IMG/VR virus record: IMGVR_UViG_3300042542_003300
Span: 1 to 35,209 of that record
DNA from: a virus
Strand: one strand, 5' to 3'
DNA length: 35,209 nucleotides
Part shown: positions 19,450 to 28,059 of the stretch, piece after piece
Numbering within the stretch: the first letter of the stretch is position 1
How the letters are laid out: the number at the start of each line of letters is the position of its first letter
Program-made: the position numbers and the translations under genes
The notes under the pieces: generated by a model
What the model was told of the DNA's origin: nothing
What the model saw: only the letters and a program-made list of their open reading frames with translations
Databases searched by the model: none

Positions 19450-20069
19450 CAGTTGCCATCCAGAATAAAGCCGGAGGGAAGTTTGGCGCCACTACCGCCA
19501 CTACCACCGCGACCACCGCTGACACGCGGGGGGGCGAAAACCTTGGGGGCGGCGCCAAAGTTAGCGACCTTCTTCCACTGGCCGTCGTCTTGCAGTTCGT
19601 AAATGCCGTCAGGCCCGCGCTCGCGGGGCCGCTCTACCGGCCCTGGCGCGGCCTCAAACGGCCCTTGGCTCCGCACCACCTCACCCGTGCGGGGGTCGGT
19701 GATATCGTAGGCGCCCCTGCCGCGATTGATGAATTGCAGTTGCGGCGCCTCTTGCGGCATCCCGTAGCTTCTCGCCCACGCCTCCTTCGAAACGTCGAAC
19801 AGCGCCTGTTGCTCCGGCGGCAGGTTGTCCCGGATCTGGCCAATGCGCTCTTGCTCGCCGCGCTCGGCAAACATCTTGCGGGCGGCGTCAAGGTTCCCCT
19901 GACCCCCGCCCATGTCCTGCAATCCAGCGCCGATGATGTACGCCTTGTCTTGCCACGAGCGTTTGGGCACGCGCTTGCCGCCGGACGGGTCCACACGCGG
20001 CGGAACGCCGGGGGCCTGCGGTTGATTTTGCTGCGGCATGAAGCCCGACAGGATGTTTCTTAAGTTCAT
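19449..20069 (-). CDS. Probable virion-associated protein
   Basis: 206 aa from ATG 20069, overlapping the stop of the 843-aa gene (TGATG). N-terminus is Gln/Pro-rich (FMPQQNQPQAPGVPPRV); the middle helical (YIIGAGLQDMGGGQGNLDAA, RKMFAERGEQERIGQIRDNL). Two short beta modules follow (GAYDITDPRTGEVVRSQG and GIYELQDDGQWKKVA), with a Gly/Ser-rich end. Not recognised. Order in the operon suggests an internal or ejection protein. Confidence 0.65.
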   Translation of the reverse strand: MNLRNILSGFMPQQNQPQAPGVPPRVDPSGGKRVPKRSWQDKAYIIGAGLQDMGGGQGNLDAARKMFAERGEQERIGQIRDNLPPEQQALFDVSKEAWARSYGMPQEAPQLQFINRGRGAYDITDPRTGEVVRSQGPFEAAPGPVERPRERGPDGIYELQDDGQWKKVANFGAAPKVFAPPRVSGGRGGSGGSGAKLPSGFILDGN

Positions 20070-22600
20070 CACAGCGCCCCGTAATTGACCGTGAGATAAC
20101 CGGACGGATGCACGCTCACGGCCCCGGTGTGCATGACCTCTTGCGCCATCACGCCCTCCCGAACCGTGCCGGGCTCATCCCAGACGTAGCGGTAGCGATA
20201 CCAGTTGTGTTCGCCGCGCTTGCCGATGGGCTGGATGTCGGTTTTGACCCGAATGTCAGACGCCGCGACCATCGCAGCGGTTTGCAGCGCCTGCCCAATG
20301 ATCTGGGCCGGAGCCTGCGAATTGACCTGCGTCCCTTGGGTTGAGGCCCCCGCGTACAGCGCCGGAATGGTGCCCAGCAGCCCTTGCGTCTGTGCAATCT
20401 GGTTCTGGCCGTACTGCTGTTGCAACAGGTATTGCTGATACAGCCGGTCAAGGCTGGCCTGATCAAGCTGTTGAGCCTGCGAGCCGAAGGCGTTCAGCGC
20501 GTTGACCGCGTTCAGGTTCATGCCCTGCTGTTGCTGGCCGATGTTGCCGAGCAAGCCCGCCGCCTGGAGGTTCTGCGAGTTGTTTTGCAGGAAGTTGTTT
20601 GCGTTGGCGAGCGCCGCCTGTTGTGCAAGCGTGGCGTTGGCATTGGCCGCCGTGTTGCGCGCATCCGCCCCGAACCGGGCCGCGTCCGCCATCTGACCGG
20701 CGTTGAACTGCCCGGCGCTCTGCAACAGCCCGGCGTTGAACTCCTGCCGGGAATTGGCCGCCGCAGCGTTCTGGCCAGCCGCTTGATTGAACGCCCCGGC
20801 CCCGAACTCCGCCGCACGGTTGCCCGCCGACAGGTTGGCCATCGCCATGTCCTGACCAAGCCCGGCGTTGAACTGATCGCGCGCGTTCAGGGCGGATTGA
20901 TTGGCAAGGCTTGCGGTGTTTTGAGCGCCCGCGCCGAATTGCGCCGCCTGGTTGCTGGCGTCCATGTTGGCGAGGCCAAGCTGTTGCAACAGACCGGCGT
21001 TGAACTGGTTTCCGCTGTTGATCGCGCCCTGATTGGCGAGGCCAGCCTGTTGCGCCAGTCCGGTGTTGAACTCGTCGCGGCTGTTCAAAGCGTTTTGATT
21101 GGCAAGGCCCGATTGTTGCAACAGGCCAGCGTTAAACTGCCCTTGATTGTTCATCGCCGATTGATTGGCGAGACCCGCCGTGTTCTGCGCCCCGGCTCCG
21201 AACTGCGCCGCCTGATTGAACGCCCCCGCCCCAAACTCAGCGGCCCGGTTTCCGGCATCCGCGCGGAACTGCCCCGCCGTGTTAGCCGCGCCCTGATTAG
21301 CCAGCCCAGCCTGTTGCAGAAGACCGGCGTTGAATTGGTTTTGGTTGTTGAGCGCCGCTTGATTGGCAAGGCCGAACTGCCCGCTAAGGCCCGCGTTAAA
21401 CTCCTCGCGGCTGTTGGCGGCGCCCTGATTGGCCAGCCCAGCCTGTTGCGTAAGGCCCGCATCAAACTGCCGTTGGCTGTTCAGAGCGTTTTGATTGGCG
21501 AGGTTGGCCTGTTGCGCGAACCCGGCGTTCTGCCCCGCAATGGACATGTCAGCGCCCTGGTTCGCCATGCCCGCTTGCAGACGGTTGCCAACATCTTGAC
21601 CCGACAGGCCCGCCGCCGTGTTGAACCCTTGCGCCCGCATCGCAGCCGACAGGTTGCCGCTTTCGCGCAGAAACGCCTCGTTCGTCAGGCTATCGGCGAC
21701 GCCTTGCCGAGATCCGCCAAACGCCCCGGCCTGGGTAAAGCCGCCAGCGGCGTTGTTGATCGACCGCTGACGTTGCAGGTTCAGATCGCTCAGCGAGTTT
21801 TGAACGACTTGATCTTCAAAGGGGTTTCGATACAGCCCCATTCCCGAGGCGATAGTATCGGCGTCAACGTTCCGCACGGCGCCACGGTTGACGCTTGCGG
21901 CCTGCGCCATTTCCGCCGGGCCAGCCTGCGCGGCGTTCATCATGTAGGCATTGCCAGCGGTCGGAGCCGTGCCAAGCGCAGCAGGGCCAGCCGAAGCCGC
22001 CCCCGTCATTGCCGGATTATAGCCCTGCGACTGATAGCCTTGCGACTGATAGCCTTGCGCGTTGGCCAGCATTGCCGGTCCAGCCGACGCGGCGTTGGAC
22101 ATGGCCGCAGGGCCAGCTTGCGCGCCGTTCATCAGGGCGGTTTGCGCGGTCGGCGCCTGGCCCATCTGCGTGGCCTGGTAGCCTTGGCCCATCGCCATAG
22201 CAGCAGGCCCGGCCTGCACCGACTGCCCCGTGATCGGCTGATAGCCTTGCGCCGTGACGTTGTTGGTTTGCCCGGCGTTGGCCGCTTGCATCGGCCTGAA
22301 CCGGTAGCCTTGCGCTTGCGTGGCCGCAGGCGTGACCACCGGGGCCTGAGACCCCATCAGCCCGTAAGCGCCACGCGCCGCCGCGTTGGTCGCGCGCTGT
22401 CCCGCGTTGACGTTCAGCAGGCCCCGCGCCGCTTGTTGGTCCGCGTTCATGGGCGCCGAAAGCTGCCCCTCATACGGGGTAAACGGCCTGTTGATCAGCC
22501 CCTGCATGTTGTTGAACGCAGGGTTAAACAGCGCCGCCGTTTGCGGGTTCGAGGCCGTCGTAGACGTCGTCTTCGTCTTCGACTTGAACAGATTGCTCAT
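20069..22600 (-). CDS. 843-aa repeat virion protein with C-terminal S74-like chaperone
   Basis: N-terminal region (1-117) leads into an Ala/Gly/Gln section (118-240) with recurring QAGPAAM and GYQ motifs. Residues about 344-630 are a precise 22-residue repeat: GLANQxAxNxxxQFNAGLLQQ-like, Leu at 367, 389, 411, 433, 477, 499, 521, 543, 565 and Phe at 379, 401, 423, 445, 467, 489, 511. Twenty-two equals two hendecads, the period of right-handed coiled coils. The end (781-843) SDIRVKTDIQPIG through EGVMAQEVMHTGAVSVHPSG resembles the intramolecular chaperone (peptidase S74) domain, which trimerises fibres and cleaves itself. Probably a long fibrous tail, needle or ejection component. Composition is unlike neighbours. 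Confidence 0.8.
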   Translation of the reverse strand: MSNLFKSKTKTTSTTASNPQTAALFNPAFNNMQGLINRPFTPYEGQLSAPMNADQQAARGLLNVNAGQRATNAAARGAYGLMGSQAPVVTPAATQAQGYRFRPMQAANAGQTNNVTAQGYQPITGQSVQAGPAAMAMGQGYQATQMGQAPTAQTALMNGAQAGPAAMSNAASAGPAMLANAQGYQSQGYQSQGYNPAMTGAASAGPAALGTAPTAGNAYMMNAAQAGPAEMAQAASVNRGAVRNVDADTIASGMGLYRNPFEDQVVQNSLSDLNLQRQRSINNAAGGFTQAGAFGGSRQGVADSLTNEAFLRESGNLSAAMRAQGFNTAAGLSGQDVGNRLQAGMANQGADMSIAGQNAGFAQQANLANQNALNSQRQFDAGLTQQAGLANQGAANSREEFNAGLSGQFGLANQAALNNQNQFNAGLLQQAGLANQGAANTAGQFRADAGNRAAEFGAGAFNQAAQFGAGAQNTAGLANQSAMNNQGQFNAGLLQQSGLANQNALNSRDEFNTGLAQQAGLANQGAINSGNQFNAGLLQQLGLANMDASNQAAQFGAGAQNTASLANQSALNARDQFNAGLGQDMAMANLSAGNRAAEFGAGAFNQAAGQNAAAANSRQEFNAGLLQSAGQFNAGQMADAARFGADARNTAANANATLAQQAALANANNFLQNNSQNLQAAGLLGNIGQQQQGMNLNAVNALNAFGSQAQQLDQASLDRLYQQYLLQQQYGQNQIAQTQGLLGTIPALYAGASTQGTQVNSQAPAQIIGQALQTAAMVAASDIRVKTDIQPIGKRGEHNWYRYRYVWDEPGTVREGVMAQEVMHTGAVSVHPSGYLTVNYGAL
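20590..21571 (-). repeat. 66-bp tandem coding repeats
   Basis: About 13 imperfect units of 66 bp, each encoding one 22-residue repeat of the 843-aa protein. Recurrent DNA words on the plus strand include TGATTGGCAAGGC and GCGTTGAACTG. Unit length is kept exactly in frame throughout. Confidence 0.85.
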
Positions 22601-22929
22601 TCGATATTCTCCGCGAGCGCAACGCCCACTACTTTCCAGCCGAGAGCCTTTTCCCAGCCCCGACGTCCGACCAATGCCTTGCGCGTGCAGCCTTGAGCCT
22701 TGCCCCAGGCGGTTATCCCGTCCTCGTGCGAAAGGATCTCCGCCAAATCGCCACCGGCCAGCCAGAAGAACAGCGTCCGCCCCGCGTCCTCGTCGATGAA
22801 CTGCGTCACCAGCGCCGACCGCTCAAACAGCCACAGATGCGCCTCGCCCGCTTCGATCTGGGCAATGACGCTTTCATAGGTCCAACGGTCGCCGCCATCG
22901 CGTAGGGCGGCCTCGATCCACTCTCTCAA
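22597..22929 (-). CDS. Conserved phage protein, GNAT-like, TTG start
   Basis: 110 aa from TTG 22929, overlapping the previous stop (TTGA); no ATG fits. Sequence MREWIEAALRDGGDRWTYES, HLWLFERSALVTQFIDEDAG, FWLAGGDLAEILSHEDGITA, WGKAQGCTRKALVGRRGWEK has the pattern of a small family common in podoviruses, with a GNAT-like G-C-x-R/K-GRRGWxxAL end. I recall this from short-tailed phages next to tail genes, but its role is not known to me. Confidence 0.7.
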   Translation of the reverse strand: MREWIEAALRDGGDRWTYESVIAQIEAGEAHLWLFERSALVTQFIDEDAGRTLFFWLAGGDLAEILSHEDGITAWGKAQGCTRKALVGRRGWEKALGWKVVGVALAENIE

Positions 22930-23135
22930 AGGGCGGTCAATGCCAGCGCGCCGCTCGTCACCGCGACCGCGTAGCGCGTGCCCGTGACCGTATCGACGAA
23001 GATCACACGGCAGCCCTTGCCAACCTCGATATCCCGCCCGCGCTTGTGATTGGCGTCGTCCTGTTGCGCGAGTTGAGACCGGAACAGCGCCTCGTTCTGC
23101 CGGTCATACGTCCCCGGCGCCTGCGGAAAGTTCAT
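22926..23135 (-). CDS. Hypothetical small structural-cluster protein
   Basis: 69 aa: MNFPQAPGTYDRQNEALFRS, QLAQQDDANHKRGRDIEVGK, then a beta-rich end CRVIFVDTVTGTRYAVAV. Overlaps the hub gene by ATGA-type coupling and the next gene by TTGA. Position suggests a tail-assembly or virion accessory; not recognised. Confidence 0.7.
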   Translation of the reverse strand: MNFPQAPGTYDRQNEALFRSQLAQQDDANHKRGRDIEVGKGCRVIFVDTVTGTRYAVAVTSGALALTAL

Positions 23136-24610
23136 CGCTTGCTCATCGGCTTGACGTCGAATTGATAGACCCCGGCCCGTGCATCGCTTGGCGTCACGAA
23201 GCTGATCTGCATCTCAATGTCCCGGCCCGAAAACAGGCAGTCCACCGGGCTTGTCGAGATGGTGTAGGGACCAAAGGTCTCTGTTGACCCGTTGGGCCAC
23301 GGCTTGGCGTAGAACGTCACCTGACTATCGCCGACCGTCGCCTCATCGGGCACAAAACCCCGAATGAGCGAGCGCCGATCCGAGCCGCCACCCTCGCCCG
23401 GCCACTCAAACGGCCCCGTGCGCGCGTAGGGCGTCGCCCCCGACCATGACCAGCCAAACTCGTGCGTGTAGATGGCCCCAGAGGCGTCAACACAGATGGG
23501 ATAGGTAAACACACCGGCAGGCGCGCCGCAGGTCCGTGAGAGCGTCCCTACGTCCCAGGCGTTGGTCCGGTAGCTCCACTTGACGTAGCGGTCATTCTCA
23601 GTGGAGGCCCCAGACGGATAGAACCACCAGACCTCAGAGAATTGCGTGTTGTGCCACGCCGAGACCTTGGAGATAGCCGCCGCCGACAGGTCGGAAAACA
23701 CGTAGTCAGCCACCTCGCAAGGAAGCTGCGACACCCCGCCGTCGTAGATGTAGAAGTTGTCTTGCCCCATCCACACCGCGCGGCTATCGAGCCCGACCGC
23801 CGCGCCCTTGGCGACAATGCCGCAGTTATCGCCGACCTTGGTAAAGCCGTAGACGGTCGGCAGGCCCTGATAGTTGGCCAGCCAGACGTCCACATTGCTA
23901 AACAGCAGCGTTCCCCCCGCGACCCGCTGGCCGCAGACAAGCCGCCCCGCCGTGTCAAGCTCCTGGTCCCCGGCCTGATCGGTCGCACCCGCCGTCCAGT
24001 CGGTGTTGACCCCTTGGTCGCACCAGTGAACCGTCCGGTTCTTGAGCGCGAAGATAAACCGCTCCGCCGTGACCACCAGTCCCGTGCAGCCGGTCGGAGC
24101 GCCGGAGATCGCCGCAGCGTCAGACGCCGTGTTCAGTTGCCATTCGTACAGCTTGCCGTCGCCGTCCATGCACCCGACAAGGTATTGACCCCAGGTATCG
24201 AGCGACCAGACCGAAGCGGGCGTATAGGTGCCGGTATCGGGTCGCGGCGTGCCGTAAGTCCCGGCGCCATAGGCCCCGCCGCCATAGCCCGTCGTGGAAC
24301 CTGCATCCGCAGAGCCCGCCGTGAATCCGCTTGGCGTGATGTCCGTGATCGTGCCATCGGCAGACATGACGTACAGGCCCGAATGGGTGCCCACGCCTAG
24401 CCATCGGTTGCCATTGGTGGCCACCCACGGCAGGCAGGCGCGAGCCTTGCCCGTGACCGTGCTTGCGGTCGCTGCCGCCCATCCGCCGACCGGCTGGAGG
24501 TTGTTGCCATCAGGCCAGCGGATAAGGTTCCCGGCCCGCCATCGGTTCTTGGCCTGCCTTGCCGTGCCGTTGGCCATCAGCCCCGGCGGCAAGTCAATGT
24601 TGACCAGCAT
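23132..24610 (-). CDS. P22 gp10-like tail hub/DNA stabilisation protein
   Basis: 492 aa, close in length to P22 gp10 (472). Starts [20 protein letters not shown], then NRWRAGNLIRWPDGNNLQPV and GGWAAATA, the typical start of the packaged-DNA stabilisation family. Repeated beta modules follow: VATNGNRWLGVGTHSGLYVM, SLDTWGQYLVGCMDGDGKLY, LKNRTVHWCDQGVNTDW, AVWMGQDNFYIYDGGVSQLP, consistent with a WD/propeller-like hub. The protein would close the portal channel after packaging and carry the fibres. TAATG coupling to the tail-fibre gene. Confidence 0.82.
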   Translation of the reverse strand: MLVNIDLPPGLMANGTARQAKNRWRAGNLIRWPDGNNLQPVGGWAAATASTVTGKARACLPWVATNGNRWLGVGTHSGLYVMSADGTITDITPSGFTAGSADAGSTTGYGGGAYGAGTYGTPRPDTGTYTPASVWSLDTWGQYLVGCMDGDGKLYEWQLNTASDAAAISGAPTGCTGLVVTAERFIFALKNRTVHWCDQGVNTDWTAGATDQAGDQELDTAGRLVCGQRVAGGTLLFSNVDVWLANYQGLPTVYGFTKVGDNCGIVAKGAAVGLDSRAVWMGQDNFYIYDGGVSQLPCEVADYVFSDLSAAAISKVSAWHNTQFSEVWWFYPSGASTENDRYVKWSYRTNAWDVGTLSRTCGAPAGVFTYPICVDASGAIYTHEFGWSWSGATPYARTGPFEWPGEGGGSDRRSLIRGFVPDEATVGDSQVTFYAKPWPNGSTETFGPYTISTSPVDCLFSGRDIEMQISFVTPSDARAGVYQFDVKPMSKR

Positions 24611-25410
24611 TACAGCACGCGGTCGTAAACAATGACCGTGAAGTAGCTAGGATCGGTCAACGTGCCGGAGGTGTTGGTAAACCGCAGTTCAGCCGTTGTC
24701 GTGGTTTGCGTGCCTGGCGTTGTTTCGACATTTAGCGGCGTCGAGTTAGTGCCCGTCGTGGCGCTAACGGTCCAGTCAAGCGCCGCCGAAGCCGCCGAGC
24801 GCGTTACCAAATAGCGGCCCGTATTGTTTCGCGTGATGGTGCTGATAACGCCCGACACCCATTGCGTAGAAATGATGCCGCCCGAGACCGTGGCATAACC
24901 CATCCCCGCAATACAGGCCCCCGGCTTGATCGCGGCATTAGCCCCGCCGATCCGCGCCGACAGAGCCGACGACGTGACCCACACGTCACCATTGTTCGGG
25001 CTAGTGGGAGCCGTGCCAGCCGGGACGTTGAACCCTGCCGCACCCGTACCAGAGGCCACCGTGATCACCGGCCCGGTGTACGTGCCACCGGCCAGCGAGG
25101 CCAGTTGATGCGTCGTGCCGTTCAGGCGAACGAAAAACCCCGCCGTCGTGGTCCATGCATCGCCGTTGGTGATGTTCGTGGTCGGAGCCGCGCCATGCGG
25201 GTAACGGAACGAGGCATAGCCCGCACCGCCAGCCGCAGGCGTTGTGCCGACTAGCACGCCGGTCATGGTAGAACCGGCCTTGTCCACCTTGCCGAAGACA
25301 ATTGTATCGATACCGTCCAGATCGGTGTTGATCTTAGTGCCCCAGGTATCGCTGGAAGCGCCGACTTCGGGCTTGGTCCAGCTATAGTTCGTGGTCGTGC
25401 TGTCAGCCAT
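24610..25410 (-). CDS. Tail fibre-like protein
   Basis: 266 aa. N-terminus [40 protein letters not shown] is a widespread phage tail-fibre start. Beta-rich repeats follow ([11 protein letters not shown]-like, [39 protein letters not shown]). The C-terminal part ([40 protein letters not shown]) is Thr-rich beta. Likely a receptor-binding or connecting fibre in the short tail. Start ATG is preceded by GGGATGACCT. A 53-bp gap separates it from the upstream gene. Confidence 0.8.
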   Translation of the reverse strand: MADSTTTNYSWTKPEVGASSDTWGTKINTDLDGIDTIVFGKVDKAGSTMTGVLVGTTPAAGGAGYASFRYPHGAAPTTNITNGDAWTTTAGFFVRLNGTTHQLASLAGGTYTGPVITVASGTGAAGFNVPAGTAPTSPNNGDVWVTSSALSARIGGANAAIKPGACIAGMGYATVSGGIISTQWVSGVISTITRNNTGRYLVTRSAASAALDWTVSATTGTNSTPLNVETTPGTQTTTTAELRFTNTSGTLTDPSYFTVIVYDRVL

Positions 25411-25463
25411 AGGTCATCCCCTCGCGGTTGCGAGTGTTTGCAGTCAGGTTGTGCGGAGAGCGG

Positions 25464-25739
25464 CTAGGCCGCGTCGTCGATCCAGTAGTCGGCCAACAGC
25501 ACCCGCGCCGTCGCCTCATCGGGAAACTTAAGCCACCCGGTTGAGCCGCCCGCGAAGATCCGCACCGGGTTCTCAGGCGTCACGGCGTAGAACGCCAGCT
25601 CCTCGGTCACGAGCCAGGGGGCGACGTTGATGTGATAGCCTTCAATGGTCCCGGTGACAGGGCGGACGCCATCAGCGTCGGGCTCGCCGTAGGTGTAGAC
25701 GGTTATTGGCCCATCGATCAGCGCAGGATTCCAGCTCAT
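25464..25739 (-). CDS. Hypothetical protein next to spike
   Basis: 91 aa. Beta-rich: LIDGPITVYTYGEPDADGVR, GYHINVAPWLVTEELAFYAV, PENPVRIFAGGSTGWLKFPD. Ends with EATARVLLADYWIDDAA. Overlaps the spike gene stop by ATGA. Could be a spike chaperone or small virion protein; not recognised. Confidence 0.68.
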   Translation of the reverse strand: MSWNPALIDGPITVYTYGEPDADGVRPVTGTIEGYHINVAPWLVTEELAFYAVTPENPVRIFAGGSTGWLKFPDEATARVLLADYWIDDAA

Positions 25740-27544
25740 GTCGTGAGGCTTTGCAGTTGGGCATCCGGCAGGGCGCGGTTGTAAATGCGGATGCGGGAGA
25801 TGGTGCCGTTGATGTTAATCCCGCCAAACCCGTACACTGAGTTTGAGAGCGCGATATTGGTGAGGGTAGGCGGTGTAACGGACGTGTCCGCCGTTGCAAG
25901 CGTCCCGTTCACGGCAAGGTTTACGTCATTGACGGCATACCGAGCCGCCATTTTCTGCGTTACGTTTGCCGTGACGGTCGCGCCTATGACCAGCGCCGTC
26001 GTCGAGCTGCTTTCGCGCACAAACGCCAGCCCAGACGTCGCAAGATATTGGCCAGCGCCGTTCGCAAGCGTGCCCCAGTTGACGATATCGACGCCCGAGG
26101 CGGTTCGGGGGACGTTAAACTCGGATACAACCGAGTAAGGCGCGGGTGCGCTCAACCCCGTGAAGTTCACATTATCCGCCGCCCGCGTTACCGCCGCTGT
26201 TGTGGTTGGGATGGGGGATGATGCTCCGGTTCCGAGTTCGAGTTGGGCTTGGTACACCCAGAACGATGTGCCGGTGCCGGTGTACAGCGACGGAACGCCA
26301 GTGTCGTCAGACTCCAACATAACAAGCTGTATATTGCCCGCCGCAGCAGCCACCGTGGCCGTCATTTCGACGCGATACCAGCCACTGTTACCGACGTTCG
26401 TTATGCGGCTCGTGGTTGATGCTTGCTTGCTGCCGACAACGCCGTTGAGCATGTCGAAGTTCGCCCAAAAAGATGTGGTTCCGTCAAAGAAAAACAGCCG
26501 CATCCAGCGATGGTCGTTGCGCTTTACGAACAGCGAGAGCGTGTGCGCCGCAGCCGAAGTAAACGTGTAGTCGCGGTAAATCCGGTGCTGGACGCCCGCC
26601 GTCGTGTTGTCTGCTAACTTTGAGGCGTTGGTAGTTCCATCGACACTGACCGCATCCGCTGCCGTGACTGTTACGTTGGTCGCCGTGGGCCACGTACCAG
26701 AGGTAAACGTGTTGCTCTGCAACGCCAGATTAGTCCGCGCTTCCTCCACGAGGATGCCCTGAGAGGCCAGCGTTACCGGGTCGTAGACGAGGCGCGGGCC
26801 GTAGTATGCCGCCGTTGTCGTCGGGTAGTAGGTGCTGGGGGTCGTCTGGTAGGTGACGGCCTCGAGTTGAGCGCCCCAGATGAAGATGCCGGACGTTCCG
26901 TCGCCGGTGTACGACGTGGACGATCCGCTGACGAGGTATTGGAGAAGCTGTTGCGATGTTCCGGTCACAGCCGGCTGGGCGACCATATAGACCCGATACC
27001 AGCCGTTGCCGACGCTCACCGAGCCGTAAGCAAGGCCCGGCGTCGAGATGGTCGAAAACGTATTGTCGGACGGGTCGAACGTACCGCGCCAAATGTAAGA
27101 GCCGCCGTCGAACCACTCCAAGCGGTATTTGCGGGAACCCGGCCCAGCCTTGATGTAAACGCTGTAGCAGATGGGCGCCGCCGAACCTGTCGTGATCGTG
27201 CGGTTCAACAGGTGGCCGCCGGTCGAGGTATCTTCGATCAGCGTGTCGGCGGTAGTCGTTCCGTCCGGTGCGGCGGTGCTATCGGCGCTAACCGTCGCGC
27301 CCGTTTTTGCCCACGCGGCGTTGTCAAACGCTTGTGAGAACGTCGCTAGATTATTCGGCCCGTACGTCAGCTTCCCCGTCGCGTCGTAGCCCATAGCGAG
27401 GGACGCACGCGTGAACGTAAAGCCGGGAAGCGCAGTCAGGTCGCTCACCGTCCGACCGTCCAGCCCAAATGATCCGCCCGCGAAGTTCAGATCGGCGTAA
27501 GGCCGCTGCGATCCGAAAACCGGGATGATGCTCGCGGGTGTCAA
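25736..27544 (-). CDS. Carbohydrate-binding spike/fibre protein
   Basis: 602 aa from TTG 27544 (TTGA overlap). N-terminal segment (1-60) with YADLNFAGGSFGLDGRTVSD and FTFTRASLAMGYDATG. Then two tandem jelly-roll-like modules with the same landmarks: NLATFSQAFDNAAWAKTG to GNGWYRVYMV and FIWGAQLEAV (about 65-245), and NLALQSNTFTSGTWPTATNV to NSGWYRVEMT and FWVYQAQLELG (about 270-435). A concanavalin/LamG-like C-terminus follows (APYSVVSEFNV, INGTISRIRIYNRALPDAQL). The pattern is that of phage head-spike/fibre proteins binding surface glycans. No pectate-lyase-type or hydrolase motif is obvious. Confidence 0.78.
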   Translation of the reverse strand: MTPASIIPVFGSQRPYADLNFAGGSFGLDGRTVSDLTALPGFTFTRASLAMGYDATGKLTYGPNNLATFSQAFDNAAWAKTGATVSADSTAAPDGTTTADTLIEDTSTGGHLLNRTITTGSAAPICYSVYIKAGPGSRKYRLEWFDGGSYIWRGTFDPSDNTFSTISTPGLAYGSVSVGNGWYRVYMVAQPAVTGTSQQLLQYLVSGSSTSYTGDGTSGIFIWGAQLEAVTYQTTPSTYYPTTTAAYYGPRLVYDPVTLASQGILVEEARTNLALQSNTFTSGTWPTATNVTVTAADAVSVDGTTNASKLADNTTAGVQHRIYRDYTFTSAAAHTLSLFVKRNDHRWMRLFFFDGTTSFWANFDMLNGVVGSKQASTTSRITNVGNSGWYRVEMTATVAAAAGNIQLVMLESDDTGVPSLYTGTGTSFWVYQAQLELGTGASSPIPTTTAAVTRAADNVNFTGLSAPAPYSVVSEFNVPRTASGVDIVNWGTLANGAGQYLATSGLAFVRESSSTTALVIGATVTANVTQKMAARYAVNDVNLAVNGTLATADTSVTPPTLTNIALSNSVYGFGGININGTISRIRIYNRALPDAQLQSLTT

Positions 27545-28059
27545 GGGCGGATGCCCTCGACGTCAACCGTGAACACCTCAGCCGAGGCAGGCGTGTAAGC
27601 CGCCGTCGCCTGAACCGCGATGTAGATGGTCGTGTCAGCCTGGGGGGCGATGGTGATCGCGCCTGACGACGGGTTGGCCATGCCATAGGCCCCCGCCGTA
27701 GCCGAAGCCCGGTCCATCGTCACGTCAACGAACCCACAGTGCCCGGCCATGTCCGTCACCGCCAGCGCGCCAATCGCACCCCCGGCGCCGTTGTCGCCAA
27801 CCGTCCACGTCGGGAGCCGGTCAAAGAAATGCACCCGGAAGCTGGCGCTTGTCAGCGAAATGCTGGACTTGCGAAGCCGCACCCGGTCCAGCCGAAACGC
27901 ATCGCCCTTCATGGCCACGGCGTTCACAATGGCAGGCGAGTTGACCGGCACAACAGCCGTCTGAAGCGCAACCAGATCGTTAGCCGTGTAGGCCGTCGTA
28001 TCGGCAGGGCGTGTGAGAACAGCGGTAAGAACCGCCACCCCTTGAGGAGAGTGAGACAT
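27541..28059 (-). CDS. Structural protein
   Basis: 172 aa. MSHSPQGVAVLTAVLTRPAD, TAYTANDLVALQTAVVPVNS, then a beta sandwich-like run (RLDRVRLRKSSISLTSASFR, VHFFDRLPTWTVGDNGAGGA, TTIYIAVQATAAYTPASAEV). Small beta-rich proteins of this type lie between the adaptor and spike genes of related phages and probably decorate the capsid or tail. Its ATG directly follows the adaptor stop codon. Exact role unknown. Confidence 0.72.
   Translation of the reverse strand: MSHSPQGVAVLTAVLTRPADTTAYTANDLVALQTAVVPVNSPAIVNAVAMKGDAFRLDRVRLRKSSISLTSASFRVHFFDRLPTWTVGDNGAGGAIGALAVTDMAGHCGFVDVTMDRASATAGAYGMANPSSGAITIAPQADTTIYIAVQATAAYTPASAEVFTVDVEGIRP

Noticed and set aside
20590-21571. CRISPR-like array
   Set aside because: The 66-bp repeats are tandem, imperfect and coding in one long frame, with no unique spacers between identical repeats.
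20384-22696. 770-codon plus-strand open frame
   Set aside because: Antisense of the 843-aa repeat gene; its Val/Leu/Arg-rich repeats simply mirror the codon pattern of the real gene and there is no family resemblance.
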